From contig NZ_VZQZ01000001.1 of the NCBI RefSeq assembly GCF_008802365.1, positions 186,001-250,000 on the forward strand: a stretch of 64,000 nucleotides of DNA, given 5' to 3'. The notes under the pieces are model-generated. The model searched no databases. It was not told the DNA's origin and saw only the letters and a list, made by a program, of their open reading frames with translations. The DNA is from Oryzomonas japonica (GTDB taxonomy: Bacteria; Desulfobacterota; Desulfuromonadia; Geobacterales; Pseudopelobacteraceae). A program made the position numbers and the translations under genes. Below are positions 8,781 to 18,400 of this stretch, in pieces (positions within the stretch are counted from its first letter, which is position 1; the number at the start of each line of letters is the position of its first letter).

Positions 8781-9404
8781 ATGGATGTTTCATTCAAAGG
8801 GATTGCCCGCCTTGTCTCCTTTGTGGATAAAATCGAGAGTGAAACCTATCCGGAGGCACCCTCTTTCATTCACTCGGAGATTACCGCCAAGGTACTCGAG
8901 ACGCTCCTGCCCACGTACCAGATCAGTGAGGATGCGCGGATACTGGACATAGGCTGCGGCCAAGGGCCGGCCTTGGATATATTCCGCACCAAAGGGTATC
9001 TGTCCGCGATCGGCATTACGTTGAACAATGAAGATGTGCGGGTCTGCCGAGAAGCTGGGCATGATGTGCACAAGATGGATCAATCGTTCCTGGACTTTGG
9101 GGACGAGTCTTTCGATTTTGTCTGGGCTCGTCATGTGATCGAGCACAGCATCTTCCCGTACTTTACCTTGACCGAATTCGCCAGGGTACTGGCGAAGGGG
9201 GGCATGCTCTACCTGGAGGTGCCTGCCCCTGAGACAGCTTGCCATCACGAGACGAACCCAAATCATTACAGCGTGTTCGGTCACGGCTCGTGGACCTCGC
9301 TTCTCGGCCGTTGTGGTTTCATTGTCCGCGATACGGTCCGGTTTGCCTTTACCACCCCAATGGGCCCCGATGAGTACTGGGGGTTCATTTGCAAAAAACC
9401 GTAG
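8781..9404 (+). CDS. SAM-dependent methyltransferase (class I)
   Basis: I choose ATG 8781 (207 residues), ten bases after GTGAGGA; a longer frame from 8739 would overlap the preceding gene by 32 bases. Motif I for S-adenosylmethionine binding is ILDIGCGQGPALDIF (about residues 56-70). Motif post-III is FDFVWARHVIEHS, and LAKGGMLYLEVPAPE follows. This is the Methyltransf_11/23 pattern seen in sugar or small-molecule methylation. It sits between two glycosyltransferase genes, so methylation of a sugar or of a glycan intermediate is likely. The exact substrate is not readable. Confidence 0.87.
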   Translation: MDVSFKGIARLVSFVDKIESETYPEAPSFIHSEITAKVLETLLPTYQISEDARILDIGCGQGPALDIFRTKGYLSAIGITLNNEDVRVCREAGHDVHKMDQSFLDFGDESFDFVWARHVIEHSIFPYFTLTEFARVLAKGGMLYLEVPAPETACHHETNPNHYSVFGHGSWTSLLGRCGFIVRDTVRFAFTTPMGPDEYWGFICKKP

Positions 9405-9432
9405 TCAGCTCAGAACTCATTTCGGGGACAGC

Positions 9433-11397
9433 ATGCAAGATATGAAAATATGGCTTAGCTACGTAGCGTACCCGGTAACGACAGCAGTCTATTTCGAACG
9501 GGCGCTGCGCAAAATATGCCGAACCACCACCGTTGGACCTCCCCTCCCTGCCGATCTCATTGACAGATGGCAGCTGCAGAACATGAAGCTCCCACTAAAG
9601 GAACAGGACATATCAACTGATTTTGTCCCGGACATGGCTGCGATCCTCGGCGATACCGCTTCCGCCGAGCATCCCGACCTCTACCTCTGGATCGAATCGG
9701 TGCCCGGTCACTTCCCTCGGAACCTGGCAGCACTGAAATGCCCGAAGGTTTGTTATCTCATCGACAGCCATCTCAGCCTTCCTCTGCATCTCGAGTGGGG
9801 GAAGAACTTCGACATGGTATTCATCGCTCAGCGGGAATACCTGGAGGAATTTCGCCGGCAGGGGATACGGGCTTTCTGGCTGCCGCTCGGTTGCGATCCG
9901 GAGGTTCACAAGAAGGCTGGCTCGGAAAAAAAATTTGAAATCAGCTTTGTCGGGGGAATCCCGCAAGGGTCCAGGCGGCAGCGGCTCCTGGCGACGCTAG
10001 ACGCCCATTTACCGGTCCATTACGAGCGCTGTTTCTGGGACGATATGGCCCGACTCTTCTCCGAATCGAAAATAGTTTTCAACGAAGCGGTCCGCAATGA
10101 TCTGAACATGCGGGTCTTCGAGGTCATGTCCACGGGTTCTTTTCTCCTGACCGATCTGGCAAGGAACAGCGGACAGGACGCCCTTTTCAGGGATGGTGAG
10201 GATTGCGCGGTATACCCGGATAACGAGATCGTTGACGTGGCCCGCTTTTATCTGGAGAACCAGGCGCTACGGGAGCAGATAGCTGCCCGTGGACAACGCC
10301 TCGTTCACAACGCCCATACCTATGGGCATCGGGTCGAAGACCTGCTGTCGGTTGCACTTGGTGGTAAGCCGGACACTTTCTCTGCGGAAGAGTTGCGGGA
10401 ACGTTCCCTCGTCGGCGTGCCGCCGGTGGATGCCGGGGTTCACGATTCCGCCTGCATCAGCACTGCCCGGCGCAGCTTCGTCATCCCGGTGCTCGACATG
10501 TCACCGGCGAGCGAATACAACGTCACCACCCTGTTGCGCGACCTGGAAGGGGTGGAGGGCGACGTGATCGTGGTCTTCAACGGCCAGGAGGTGGCGGAGC
10601 AGCTTAAAGGGCACCCCCGCATCGACCGCTACGCCATCATGAAACAGAACATCGGCGTTGCCCGGGCCTGGAACCTGGGGTTGGAGATGGCGGCGACACC
10701 GACCGTCTTCATCATGAACGCCGACCTCCATGTGGAGCGGGCCGCCATAGACTCACTCGAGCAGGCGCTGCACTCCCTGCCGGATGCCGCCTGTGTCGGC
10801 CCCCAGGGGAGTTTCCTCAATTTTGCCCTGACAAAGGATTACCTCTATTTCGACAAGGGAAGTTTCAGTCATCCGATTAAGGTGGATGCCGTTTCAGGGT
10901 TCTTCTTTGCGGTCAAGCTGGAACATTTCAGCGCCAAGTTGATCCGCTTTGAAAACGGATTCACCCCGTGCTATTTCGAGGAGTGGGATTTGGGGCTGCA
11001 GATCAAACAGGCTGGCCTTGAGTCCTACATCGTACCCACAACCGCCTATGACCACCACTGGAGCGGCACCATTCGGGCGCTGAGGGAGATTTCCTTCTAT
11101 GAACGGGCCGAAACGGCCGGGGAAATCCTTGTGCGTAACCGGAAGGTTTTCTTGAACAAGTGGCGGGGAATCGCCGGCCGCGCCGGCAATCAACGTCTGT
11201 TCGAGAGCAGATTTCCGGCATACGTTGCGGATCAGGCGCAGGCCCTGATAGCCGAGGGCCGACAGGACGATGCCGGCAAGCTGCTTGCCGAGGCGTCGCT
11301 ACGTTATGGAGACGATCCCTTAATTGCAGCCTTGCGACGTTTTGTCGAGATCCAGGCATGTAAGTCCGATAAACTCCTGCAAGGGATGGAGGCGTGA
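9433..11397 (+). CDS. Fused CgeB-like glycosyltransferase and GT2 glycosyltransferase
   Basis: The start ATG 9433 follows GGGGAC; the longer frame from 9313 overlaps the methyltransferase. The 654-residue protein joins two enzymes. Residues about 1-320 match CgeB/spore-coat-type GT-B proteins (FDMVFIAQREYLEEFRRQG, NLNMRVFEVMSTG-like segment, GTGSFLLTD context). Residues about 355-600 match GT2 (opening SFVIPVLDMSP, core QNIGVARAWNLGLEMAATP, then FIMNADLHVE as the DxD-like metal site and FEEWDLGLQIKQAG). The C-terminal tail is TPR-like. It may add two sugars successively to one acceptor. It lies between two methyltransferase genes. Confidence 0.85.
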   Translation: MQDMKIWLSYVAYPVTTAVYFERALRKICRTTTVGPPLPADLIDRWQLQNMKLPLKEQDISTDFVPDMAAILGDTASAEHPDLYLWIESVPGHFPRNLAALKCPKVCYLIDSHLSLPLHLEWGKNFDMVFIAQREYLEEFRRQGIRAFWLPLGCDPEVHKKAGSEKKFEISFVGGIPQGSRRQRLLATLDAHLPVHYERCFWDDMARLFSESKIVFNEAVRNDLNMRVFEVMSTGSFLLTDLARNSGQDALFRDGEDCAVYPDNEIVDVARFYLENQALREQIAARGQRLVHNAHTYGHRVEDLLSVALGGKPDTFSAEELRERSLVGVPPVDAGVHDSACISTARRSFVIPVLDMSPASEYNVTTLLRDLEGVEGDVIVVFNGQEVAEQLKGHPRIDRYAIMKQNIGVARAWNLGLEMAATPTVFIMNADLHVERAAIDSLEQALHSLPDAACVGPQGSFLNFALTKDYLYFDKGSFSHPIKVDAVSGFFFAVKLEHFSAKLIRFENGFTPCYFEEWDLGLQIKQAGLESYIVPTTAYDHHWSGTIRALREISFYERAETAGEILVRNRKVFLNKWRGIAGRAGNQRLFESRFPAYVADQAQALIAEGRQDDAGKLLAEASLRYGDDPLIAALRRFVEIQACKSDKLLQGMEA

Positions 11398-11401
11398 TCT
11401 C

Positions 11402-12556
11402 GTGATAAATTATATGCTCGGCAAATTAACAGAACAAGTGCGCGAGTCGGCAACCCTGCAGAAGGACGGGGATCTGGTCGCTGCATTTGGTGGGTATGAG
11501 CTTGTTTTCGAGGCACTTCGATTTTACGAGGGCCTTGGCTACGGTAAAGAGACGGAAAGTATTCAACGGTTGGCGCTCGAAGTCCAGCCGAGCCCGGTGA
11601 TGACCCTTTATTGCCATAGTTTGATTCTGTTGCATCGTCGGCACTATACCAGCGCCCTTGAGGCGATCAAGGCTGCTCTGGCGGTAGCCCCGGATATAAC
11701 GATGCTACACGCGCTCAAGGGTAGAGTCCAGACCGCTCTGGGAGACTTGCCCGGCGCATATGAAACATTTAACCAGATCCAGTCACGTGATCCTGCCTTC
11801 GGCGGAGCGGGCGACAGCCTTTTTGTGCTCACTGCGGAAAAAGAGATGCCGGGAGAAGATTACTACGACTGGCTGCAACATTTTCATGACTGGTTGCGTC
11901 CGGCCAGTTATGTCGAGATCGGTCTCGGGCATGGCCGGTCACTTGCTCTGGCCGGTCCAGATACAAAGGCGATCGGGGTCGATCCGTACCAGGGGTTCTG
12001 GGGGCGTCTGAACTATGTCTGCCCCCATGGCCCGGCTACGCTCTTCCCGTTGACGAGTGACGACTTCTTTGCCCAATATGATCTGCGGGAAGTCATGGGT
12101 CGGGAAACATTTGATTTGGGATTTATCGACGGCCTGCACCTGTTCGAACAAGCCCTGAAGGACTTCATCAATCTGGAACGTTATTCCAGAAAGGATTCGG
12201 TCATACTGATCCACGATTGCCTGCCAGTTGCCCCAATCGTTGCGGAGCGGGAGCGCTGTACCGGTTTCTGGACCGGCGATGTGTGGCGGATCATTCCCTG
12301 TCTCAAAACATTCAGGCCGGATCTGAAAATAATGACTATCCCGACCAAGCCTTCAGGGTTAGGGGCTGTGACCAATCTCGATGCCGCGTCAACCGTTTTG
12401 ACGGATCATTATGATGAAATAGTCCATTATTACCTCTCCCTAAATTGCCCGGAACGCTTTGATCAGCGTCGGGTAGTATGCAACGTAGGAATTGCGGATA
12501 AGGATTATGTCCAAGGGATTTTTGTGGACAGCAAAAAAGATAACTTGCCGGAGTAA
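11402..12556 (+). CDS. TPR protein with class I methyltransferase (Methyltransf_24-like) domain
   Basis: The preferred start is GTG 11402, nine bases after a strong GGAGG at 11388-11392; ATG 11414 is an alternative. The 384-residue protein has helical TPR-like repeats (about 1-130) and a methyltransferase domain (about 155-330) with the motif YVEIGLGHGRSLALAG, GVDPYQG, then FIDGLHLFEQALKDF and VILIHDCLP. The D-G-x-H and H-D-C signature is typical of Methyltransf_24 enzymes found in O-antigen and glycopeptide clusters. The start is four bases beyond the end of the fused glycosyltransferase gene, so they are co-transcribed. The substrate is unknown; a glycan methylation role fits. Confidence 0.82.
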   Translation: MINYMLGKLTEQVRESATLQKDGDLVAAFGGYELVFEALRFYEGLGYGKETESIQRLALEVQPSPVMTLYCHSLILLHRRHYTSALEAIKAALAVAPDITMLHALKGRVQTALGDLPGAYETFNQIQSRDPAFGGAGDSLFVLTAEKEMPGEDYYDWLQHFHDWLRPASYVEIGLGHGRSLALAGPDTKAIGVDPYQGFWGRLNYVCPHGPATLFPLTSDDFFAQYDLREVMGRETFDLGFIDGLHLFEQALKDFINLERYSRKDSVILIHDCLPVAPIVAERERCTGFWTGDVWRIIPCLKTFRPDLKIMTIPTKPSGLGAVTNLDAASTVLTDHYDEIVHYYLSLNCPERFDQRRVVCNVGIADKDYVQGIFVDSKKDNLPE

Positions 12557-12608
12557 CAACTAATAAACGGTGGCGGTATAAATCGACATCGCAGGAGACT
12601 TGATTTCG

Positions 12609-12876
12609 ATGGCTAATCAGATTTAAACCATCTTCAACCCACTAAAAGAGCTAAACAGTGACGCTGAAGGCTTCTAGAGAAATTACTGGACCGACTCCGG
12701 TGTTGTAAAAAAGAAACCATCGCGAAGATCAGGGCCATAATCGGCAAATTTTTCCCTCAAGGACTTATCTGGTAAAAAAACTTAAACTGAGTCAGACAGA
12801 TGGCACTACAGCAATTATTGAAGAGATAAACCGCGAAGAAGAGATCAGCGCGCATCTTGCCTCTTGTCAACTATGA
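12609..12876 (+). pseudogene. Decayed small coding remnant
   Basis: An AGGAGA site is followed by ATG 12609 and a coding-like frame that meets a TAA after five codons and a TAG later on. From about 12713 a second frame continues coherently (ETIAKIRAIIGKFFPQGLIW). From about 12775 a third frame continues (KLKLSQTDGTTAIIEE, then EEISAHLASC) to TGA 12874-12876. Stitched together, these give about 85 residues of plausible sequence with two nonsense codons and two frameshifts. The stretch is clearly AT-richer than its neighbours. I do not recognise the parent gene. It fills most of the 355-base gap between two island genes; the rest shows nothing else. Confidence 0.45.
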
Positions 12877-12911
12877 CCCAAATGATAAATATAAATAAAC
12901 GGTTAAAATGA

Positions 12912-15461
12912 GTGAGAGAACAAATAGCGACTGACATCCCTGAAATTTGGTTTAATTGCGGTGTTACCGCTACGGCACGGGGCGATTATGCCAACGCTGA
13001 AAACTGTTTCCGCCGAACTCTGGCTTTGGCGCCGCACTCCCTGGAAACCCTGCTGAACCTTGGGTATGTGCTGGGCGAACAGGGAAAGGCGGAAGAGGCG
13101 CTCGGCTGCTACGAATCGGTCCTGGCCGAGGCTCCTGGAAACGCCAAGGCACGCTACAACAGGGCTGCACATCTTCTCCGCAGGGGGGAGCTGGCCGCCG
13201 GATTTGCCGACTACGAGGCCCGCTTTGCCGCCATTCAGGATGTGGACTGCCGCGTCTACCCCCAGCCCCGCTGGGACGGTTCCCCTCTAAACGGCCGCAG
13301 CATCCTGGTCTACTGCGAGCAGGGTTTCGGCGACGCGATCCTGTTTGGCCGATACGTGCCGCTGCTGGCTGGCCAAGGCGGAAAGGTGGTGCTGGAGGCG
13401 CAACCGCCGTTGTTGTCCCTCCTGTCGACACTGCCCGGCGTCGACAGGGTTGTTGCAAAGTCCGCAAATCCGCCGGTCACGGATTGTCATATCCCCCTGC
13501 TTAGTCTCCCCCACCTCTTCGGGACGACCCTGGAAACCATTCCCGTCTCTGTACCGTACCTTTTCCCCTCTGAGTCTCTGACCTCAGTCTGGCGCGCGCG
13601 TACAGCCTCTGAGCCGGGTATCCTGCGTATCGGCCTGGTTTGGGCCGGCAAGGAACGCCCCTACCCCAACCGTTCCTGTCCCCCCGAATACCTCGTGCCT
13701 CTCCTGGCCACGCCGGGAGTCCGCTTCTTCTCCCTGCAGATCGGCGAACGGGAGCGGTTTCCCCTTCCGCCGGAGTTTGCCGCAGGGGTGATCGACCATA
13801 CGGATGGCATCAGGGACTTTGCCGACACCGCCGCCCTGATCCTCACCCTCGACCTGGTCATCACCATCGATTCCGCGGTTGCCCACTTGGCCGGCGCGCT
13901 CGGCAAGCCGGTCTGGACCCTCCTTCCCTGTGCCGCGGACTGGCGCTGGCTGGAAGACCGGAGCGACTCCCCCTGGTATCCGACCATGCGGCTGTTCCGG
14001 CAACCGGGCCCAGGCGATTGGGGGGCGGTGATTAATGAGGTCGCAGGAACGTTACGCGACGTGACAACGCACGAAGCAGTGGGGGCCACCTTGACGGACG
14101 AGCAGTGCGATTCCCTGTTTCTGGGGGCCATGGAGTCCCTTGAGCAGAACGTCCCGGACGTCGCTGTCGCCCAATTTCTCAAACTCCTGCCGTTGTTCCC
14201 GGACAATCCGGCTGTCTGGTTCAACCTGGGGCGCGCCCGCCGTCTCCAAAGAAACCGTGCCGATGCGGAGAAGTGCTTTCGCCGGGCGCTCCTCTTGAAA
14301 CCCGACAGCCCCGACATCTGGCTCGCCCTGGGCCGCCTCTACCTGGAACTGAAGGCGTTCGAGGAGGCAGAGACGTGCTTGGGGAAGGCGCATGAACTCG
14401 CGCCGGGATCGGTTGATATCTTGCTCGACCTGGGTGCTGCATTGGTCCCCCAGGGGAAAACAACAGAAGCCTTCTGCTGTGACCAGAAGATCCTCGCCAT
14501 CAAACCCGACTGCACGGAAGCCATCTATAACATGGGGTTTTTGCAGCTGCGCAGCGGTGATTTTTTGCCCGGCTTCGCCAACTTCGAACAGCGCCTTTCC
14601 ATAGAGAGGTTTCAGATCGACCCGCGCATCTATCCCCAGCAGCGGTGGGATGGTTCCCCCCTGGCGGGGAAAACCATCCTCGTGTTTGGGGAGCAGGGCA
14701 TGGGTGATTCAATCCAGTTTTCCCGCTACATCCCCCTGATCGCCCAACGTGGCGGCAAGGTCGTTTTTGAAGTCGAGAAGCCGCTTGTCCCGCTGTTCAA
14801 CTCCCTCCCCGGCGTGGCACGGGTTGTACCGAAATCCGGGACGCCGCCGGCCACGGATGTGTATATCCAATCACTCAGCCTCCCGCATATCTTCCACACA
14901 ACTATCGACACCGTGCCGAACCGCGTCCCTTACCTCGCCCCTGAGCCGTCAAAGGTGGCGGCATGGCGACAGTTGCTGGCGGGCGATTCTGCATTCCGTG
15001 TCGGGTTGGTCTGGCGCGGCAATCCCCGGAATCCGCTGGATCAGGACCGTTCCAGTTCATTGGCGGCATTTTCGCCACTCGCGGCTCTCGACGGCGTCAG
15101 CTATTACAGCCTCCAGGTGGGATCCGCGGCGGAAGAGGCCGCGTCTCCGCCCGCAGACATGGAGATCACTGACCTGACCAGCCGGTTGGAAGACTTCTCC
15201 GATACCGCCGCCTTGATCGCCAACCTCGATCTGGTCATAAGCATCGAGACGGCGGTTGCCCATCTGGCCGGCGCGCTCGGCAGGCCGGTCTGGGTGCTGT
15301 TGTCCCATAATCACTGTTGGCGCTGGCTTGTCGGGCGGGATGATTCGCCCTGGTATCCGACCATGCGCCTGTTCCGGCAGGAGCGGCCGGGGGATTGGGG
15401 CGGGGCGGTCCAGCGGGTCAAGAATGCCTTGGAGTCATTGGTACGTGAACGAGCAAACTGA
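12912..15461 (+). CDS. Double-module TPR/GT9-like glycosyltransferase
   Basis: The 849-residue protein contains two consecutive units of TPR repeats plus a full GT9-like domain. Unit 1: TPRs about 10-90, N-lobe (YCEQGFGDAILFGRYVPL) about 135-225, C-lobe (GLVWAGKERPYPNRSCPP to DSPWYPTMRLFRQ) about 235-370. Unit 2: TPRs about 390-545, N-lobe (FGEQGMGDSIQFSRYIPL) about 575-690, C-lobe (GLVWRGNPRNPLDQDRSSS to its DSPWYP motif) about 695-845. The start is GTG 12912 with no convincing ribosome-binding site. Unit 1 also lacks the first TPR that unit 2 has ahead of its VWFNLG motif, so the 5' end may have been lost into the decayed sequence upstream. It probably acts in protein or glycan glycosylation with its neighbours. 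Confidence 0.82.
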   Translation: MREQIATDIPEIWFNCGVTATARGDYANAENCFRRTLALAPHSLETLLNLGYVLGEQGKAEEALGCYESVLAEAPGNAKARYNRAAHLLRRGELAAGFADYEARFAAIQDVDCRVYPQPRWDGSPLNGRSILVYCEQGFGDAILFGRYVPLLAGQGGKVVLEAQPPLLSLLSTLPGVDRVVAKSANPPVTDCHIPLLSLPHLFGTTLETIPVSVPYLFPSESLTSVWRARTASEPGILRIGLVWAGKERPYPNRSCPPEYLVPLLATPGVRFFSLQIGERERFPLPPEFAAGVIDHTDGIRDFADTAALILTLDLVITIDSAVAHLAGALGKPVWTLLPCAADWRWLEDRSDSPWYPTMRLFRQPGPGDWGAVINEVAGTLRDVTTHEAVGATLTDEQCDSLFLGAMESLEQNVPDVAVAQFLKLLPLFPDNPAVWFNLGRARRLQRNRADAEKCFRRALLLKPDSPDIWLALGRLYLELKAFEEAETCLGKAHELAPGSVDILLDLGAALVPQGKTTEAFCCDQKILAIKPDCTEAIYNMGFLQLRSGDFLPGFANFEQRLSIERFQIDPRIYPQQRWDGSPLAGKTILVFGEQGMGDSIQFSRYIPLIAQRGGKVVFEVEKPLVPLFNSLPGVARVVPKSGTPPATDVYIQSLSLPHIFHTTIDTVPNRVPYLAPEPSKVAAWRQLLAGDSAFRVGLVWRGNPRNPLDQDRSSSLAAFSPLAALDGVSYYSLQVGSAAEEAASPPADMEITDLTSRLEDFSDTAALIANLDLVISIETAVAHLAGALGRPVWVLLSHNHCWRWLVGRDDSPWYPTMRLFRQERPGDWGGAVQRVKNALESLVRERAN

Positions 15462-15471
15462 ACAGGGCCAT

Positions 15472-18400
15472 ATGGATATCGAATCATGCTATCAGCTCGG
15501 AGCGCTGCTCAAGGAACGGGGGGACATCCCCGGGGCGGAGCGCTGCTTCAGGCGGATCGTCGAACAGGCTCCCGATCTCCCGGACCCGCAGCACAGCCTG
15601 GGGGTCGTGCTGCAACTCCAGGAACGGCTGGTGGAGGCCATCGGGCACTATCGGGCCGCCATTGCCCTCGATCCCTGCTTTGTGAAGGCCCACTACAACC
15701 TGGCCACGGCCCTCTGGCGGAGCGGTTTGTACCAGGAGGCAATGGCTTGTGCCCGCAAGACCATAGACCTCGATCCGGCACATGCCGAGGCCTATGGGCT
15801 GCTCGGGCAACTCGCCCTCCTGACCGGAGATCTCGGCCACGGGTGGGATGAGTACGAGTGGCGGTGGGAGACGAGAGAGGGCAGTACCAAAAAACAGGAC
15901 CTGGGCCGGCCCCAATGGGATGGTTCTCCGTTGGCGGGTAGAACGCTCTTGATCCATATGGAGCAGGGCCGGGGCGATATGATCCAGTTTATCCGGTATG
16001 CCCCGCTGGCGGCAGCCACGGGAGGACGGGTCGTCGTCTGCGCCCTGCGGGAACTGGTGGCGCTTTTGGCAACCGTCGAGGGGATAGGCCAGGTCGTGGA
16101 TCGCCAAGGGCCGTTGCCGGAGTTCGATGTCCACATCCCCGTACTCAGTCTCCCCCGCGTTTTTGGGACGACCCTGGAAACGGTTCCCAACCGGATTCCC
16201 TATCTGAGGCCGGACCCGGCAAAGGTCGGGGCGTGGCGGCAGCTCATGCCGGCCAACGGGCGGGTGCGCGTCGGCCTGGTCTGGGCCGGCCAGGAAAAAC
16301 CGGACCCCTTCCGTTCCATGCCCCTGAGCGCGTGTGTACCGCTCCTTTCTCTCCCGCACGTGGACATCTACTCGCTGCAAATGGGCCGGGGCGTGGAGGA
16401 GATAGCGTCTCTCCCGGCGGGGTGCGCGATCATCGATCACACCGCACGGATTTCCGATTTCGCCGATACCGCGGCACTGATCGCCAATCTCGACCTGGTC
16501 ATTACCATCGACACTGCCGTGGCCCATCTGGCCGGCGCACTCGGCAAGCAGGCCTGGACATTGTTGCCGTTCGTGCCGGACTGGCGCTGGCTGCTGGCGC
16601 GTGACGACTCCCCCTGGTACCCCACCATGCGCCTGTTCCGGCAACGGTCTCCCGGAGATTGGCACGGCGTCGTGGAGCGGGTTCGGGAAGCGCTGGGGCA
16701 ACGGCTCGGCAGCCCTGCCATCCATAATCAGCGGGGCATTGAACTGCTGCAGGCTGGGCAACCCGGGGAGGCTGAACAGGCCTTTTCCGCGGCCATTGCC
16801 TTGGCCCCGGATTACGCCGAGGCCCACAGCAATCTCGGGGCAACCTTCGATAACCAAAAGAGATACAGGGAGGCGCTCGCCAGTTACCGGACCGCCCTCT
16901 CCCTCAGACCTGATTTCGTCCAGGCCCTGTTCAACATGGGCAATGTCCATCGGGAATTGGGCGAGCTTGCCGAGGCGCGGCGTTGCTACGAACAGGTTCG
17001 GGAGTTGTCGCCGGGTCTGCTGCAAGCAGACCTCTGCCTGGCGCAGATCTGGAAGGAAGAGCGGGACTTCGCGCGGGCACGCGGCTGCGTGGAACGGGTA
17101 CTGGCGCTCAGGCCCGATGACGCCTCTGCCCTGCACAGCCTGGGAGAAATCTGCCAGGCCGAGGAACGGTTTCCGGAGGCGATCGAGGCCTACCAGCGGG
17201 CGTTGGCGATCGAACCGGGCAACGTCAAATCACAGAATATGCTCGGCATGGTCTTTCATCTGATCGGCAGTCTCGAGGCCGCTGAGGAGTGTTACCGGAA
17301 AGCGCTCGCAGCCAAGCCTGACGCCCTGACGGTGCTCAACAACCTGGGGGCCGTCTATCAATCCCAAGGGCGATCTTCCGAATCGGTGGCTGTGCTGCGA
17401 CAGGCTGTTGCCGTTGATCCCTCCTATGCGGAGGCGCACTGGAACCTGGCGCTGTCGCTCCTTGCCAGCGGCGAGTACCGCGATGGGTGGCTGGAGTACG
17501 AATGGCGCTTCAAAAAATCCAATCCGGTCCCGGAACGTCATTTTGATCAACCCCGCTGGGATGGTTCCCCCCTCGACGGCAGGACCATTCTGCTCCATTG
17601 CGAGCAGGGATTCGGCGATACCCTGCAGTTCATCCGCTATGCGCCGCTGGTAGCACAGCGGGGCGGCCGTGTCGTTGTGGAGTGCCAGACGCCGGCACTG
17701 AAACGTCTGATTGCGGGCGTTGCCGGCGTCTCCGAGGTCATTGCCGCCGGTGAGGCCTTGCCGCGCATGGACTGTCATGCCCATCTCCTGTCACTGCCGC
17801 TGATCTTCCAAACAACGGTGGCCACCATACCGGCTGACGTTCCCTACCTCCGTGCCGATCCGGCGGATAGGGCGATCTGGCGCGGCCGCATGGGATCGGC
17901 TAAATCCCTGAAGGTCGGTCTGGTCTGGTCCGGTCGTCAAAACCTGGTGCTCAACAGGAAGCGCACCTGTAATTTGGGCACCTTTGCGCCCTTGGCCGCC
18001 GTCCCGAACGTGATCTTTTACAGTCTCCAGGTGGGCGATGGCGCCGAACAAGCGGCTGAAGCGCCTGCCGGCCTGCATCTGGTTGACCTTACCGCCCATA
18101 TACGGGATTTTGCCGACACTGCCGCCTTGATTGCCAACCTGGACCTGGTCATCACCATCGATACCTCGGTCGCACACCTGGCCGGCGCGATGGCTAAGCC
18201 GACCTGGGTGCTTCTTCCCCATGTGGCTGATTGGCGCTGGCTGGCGAACCGTGAGGATTCCCCCTGGTATCCGGGTACGCGTCTCTTCCGGCAATCCGTT
18301 CCGGGCGATTGGCAGGGGGTGGTGCGATCGGTCGCATCGGCGCTGGAACAGTATCGCCGCGCGGCTTCACCGGCGGCGTCGGGCCCGGTTTTCTTGAACG

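Noticed and set aside
15256-15471. N-terminal extension of the giant glycosyltransferase
   Set aside because: The 72 extra codons lie in the preceding gene, are Cys/Arg-rich and have no counterpart in other modules.
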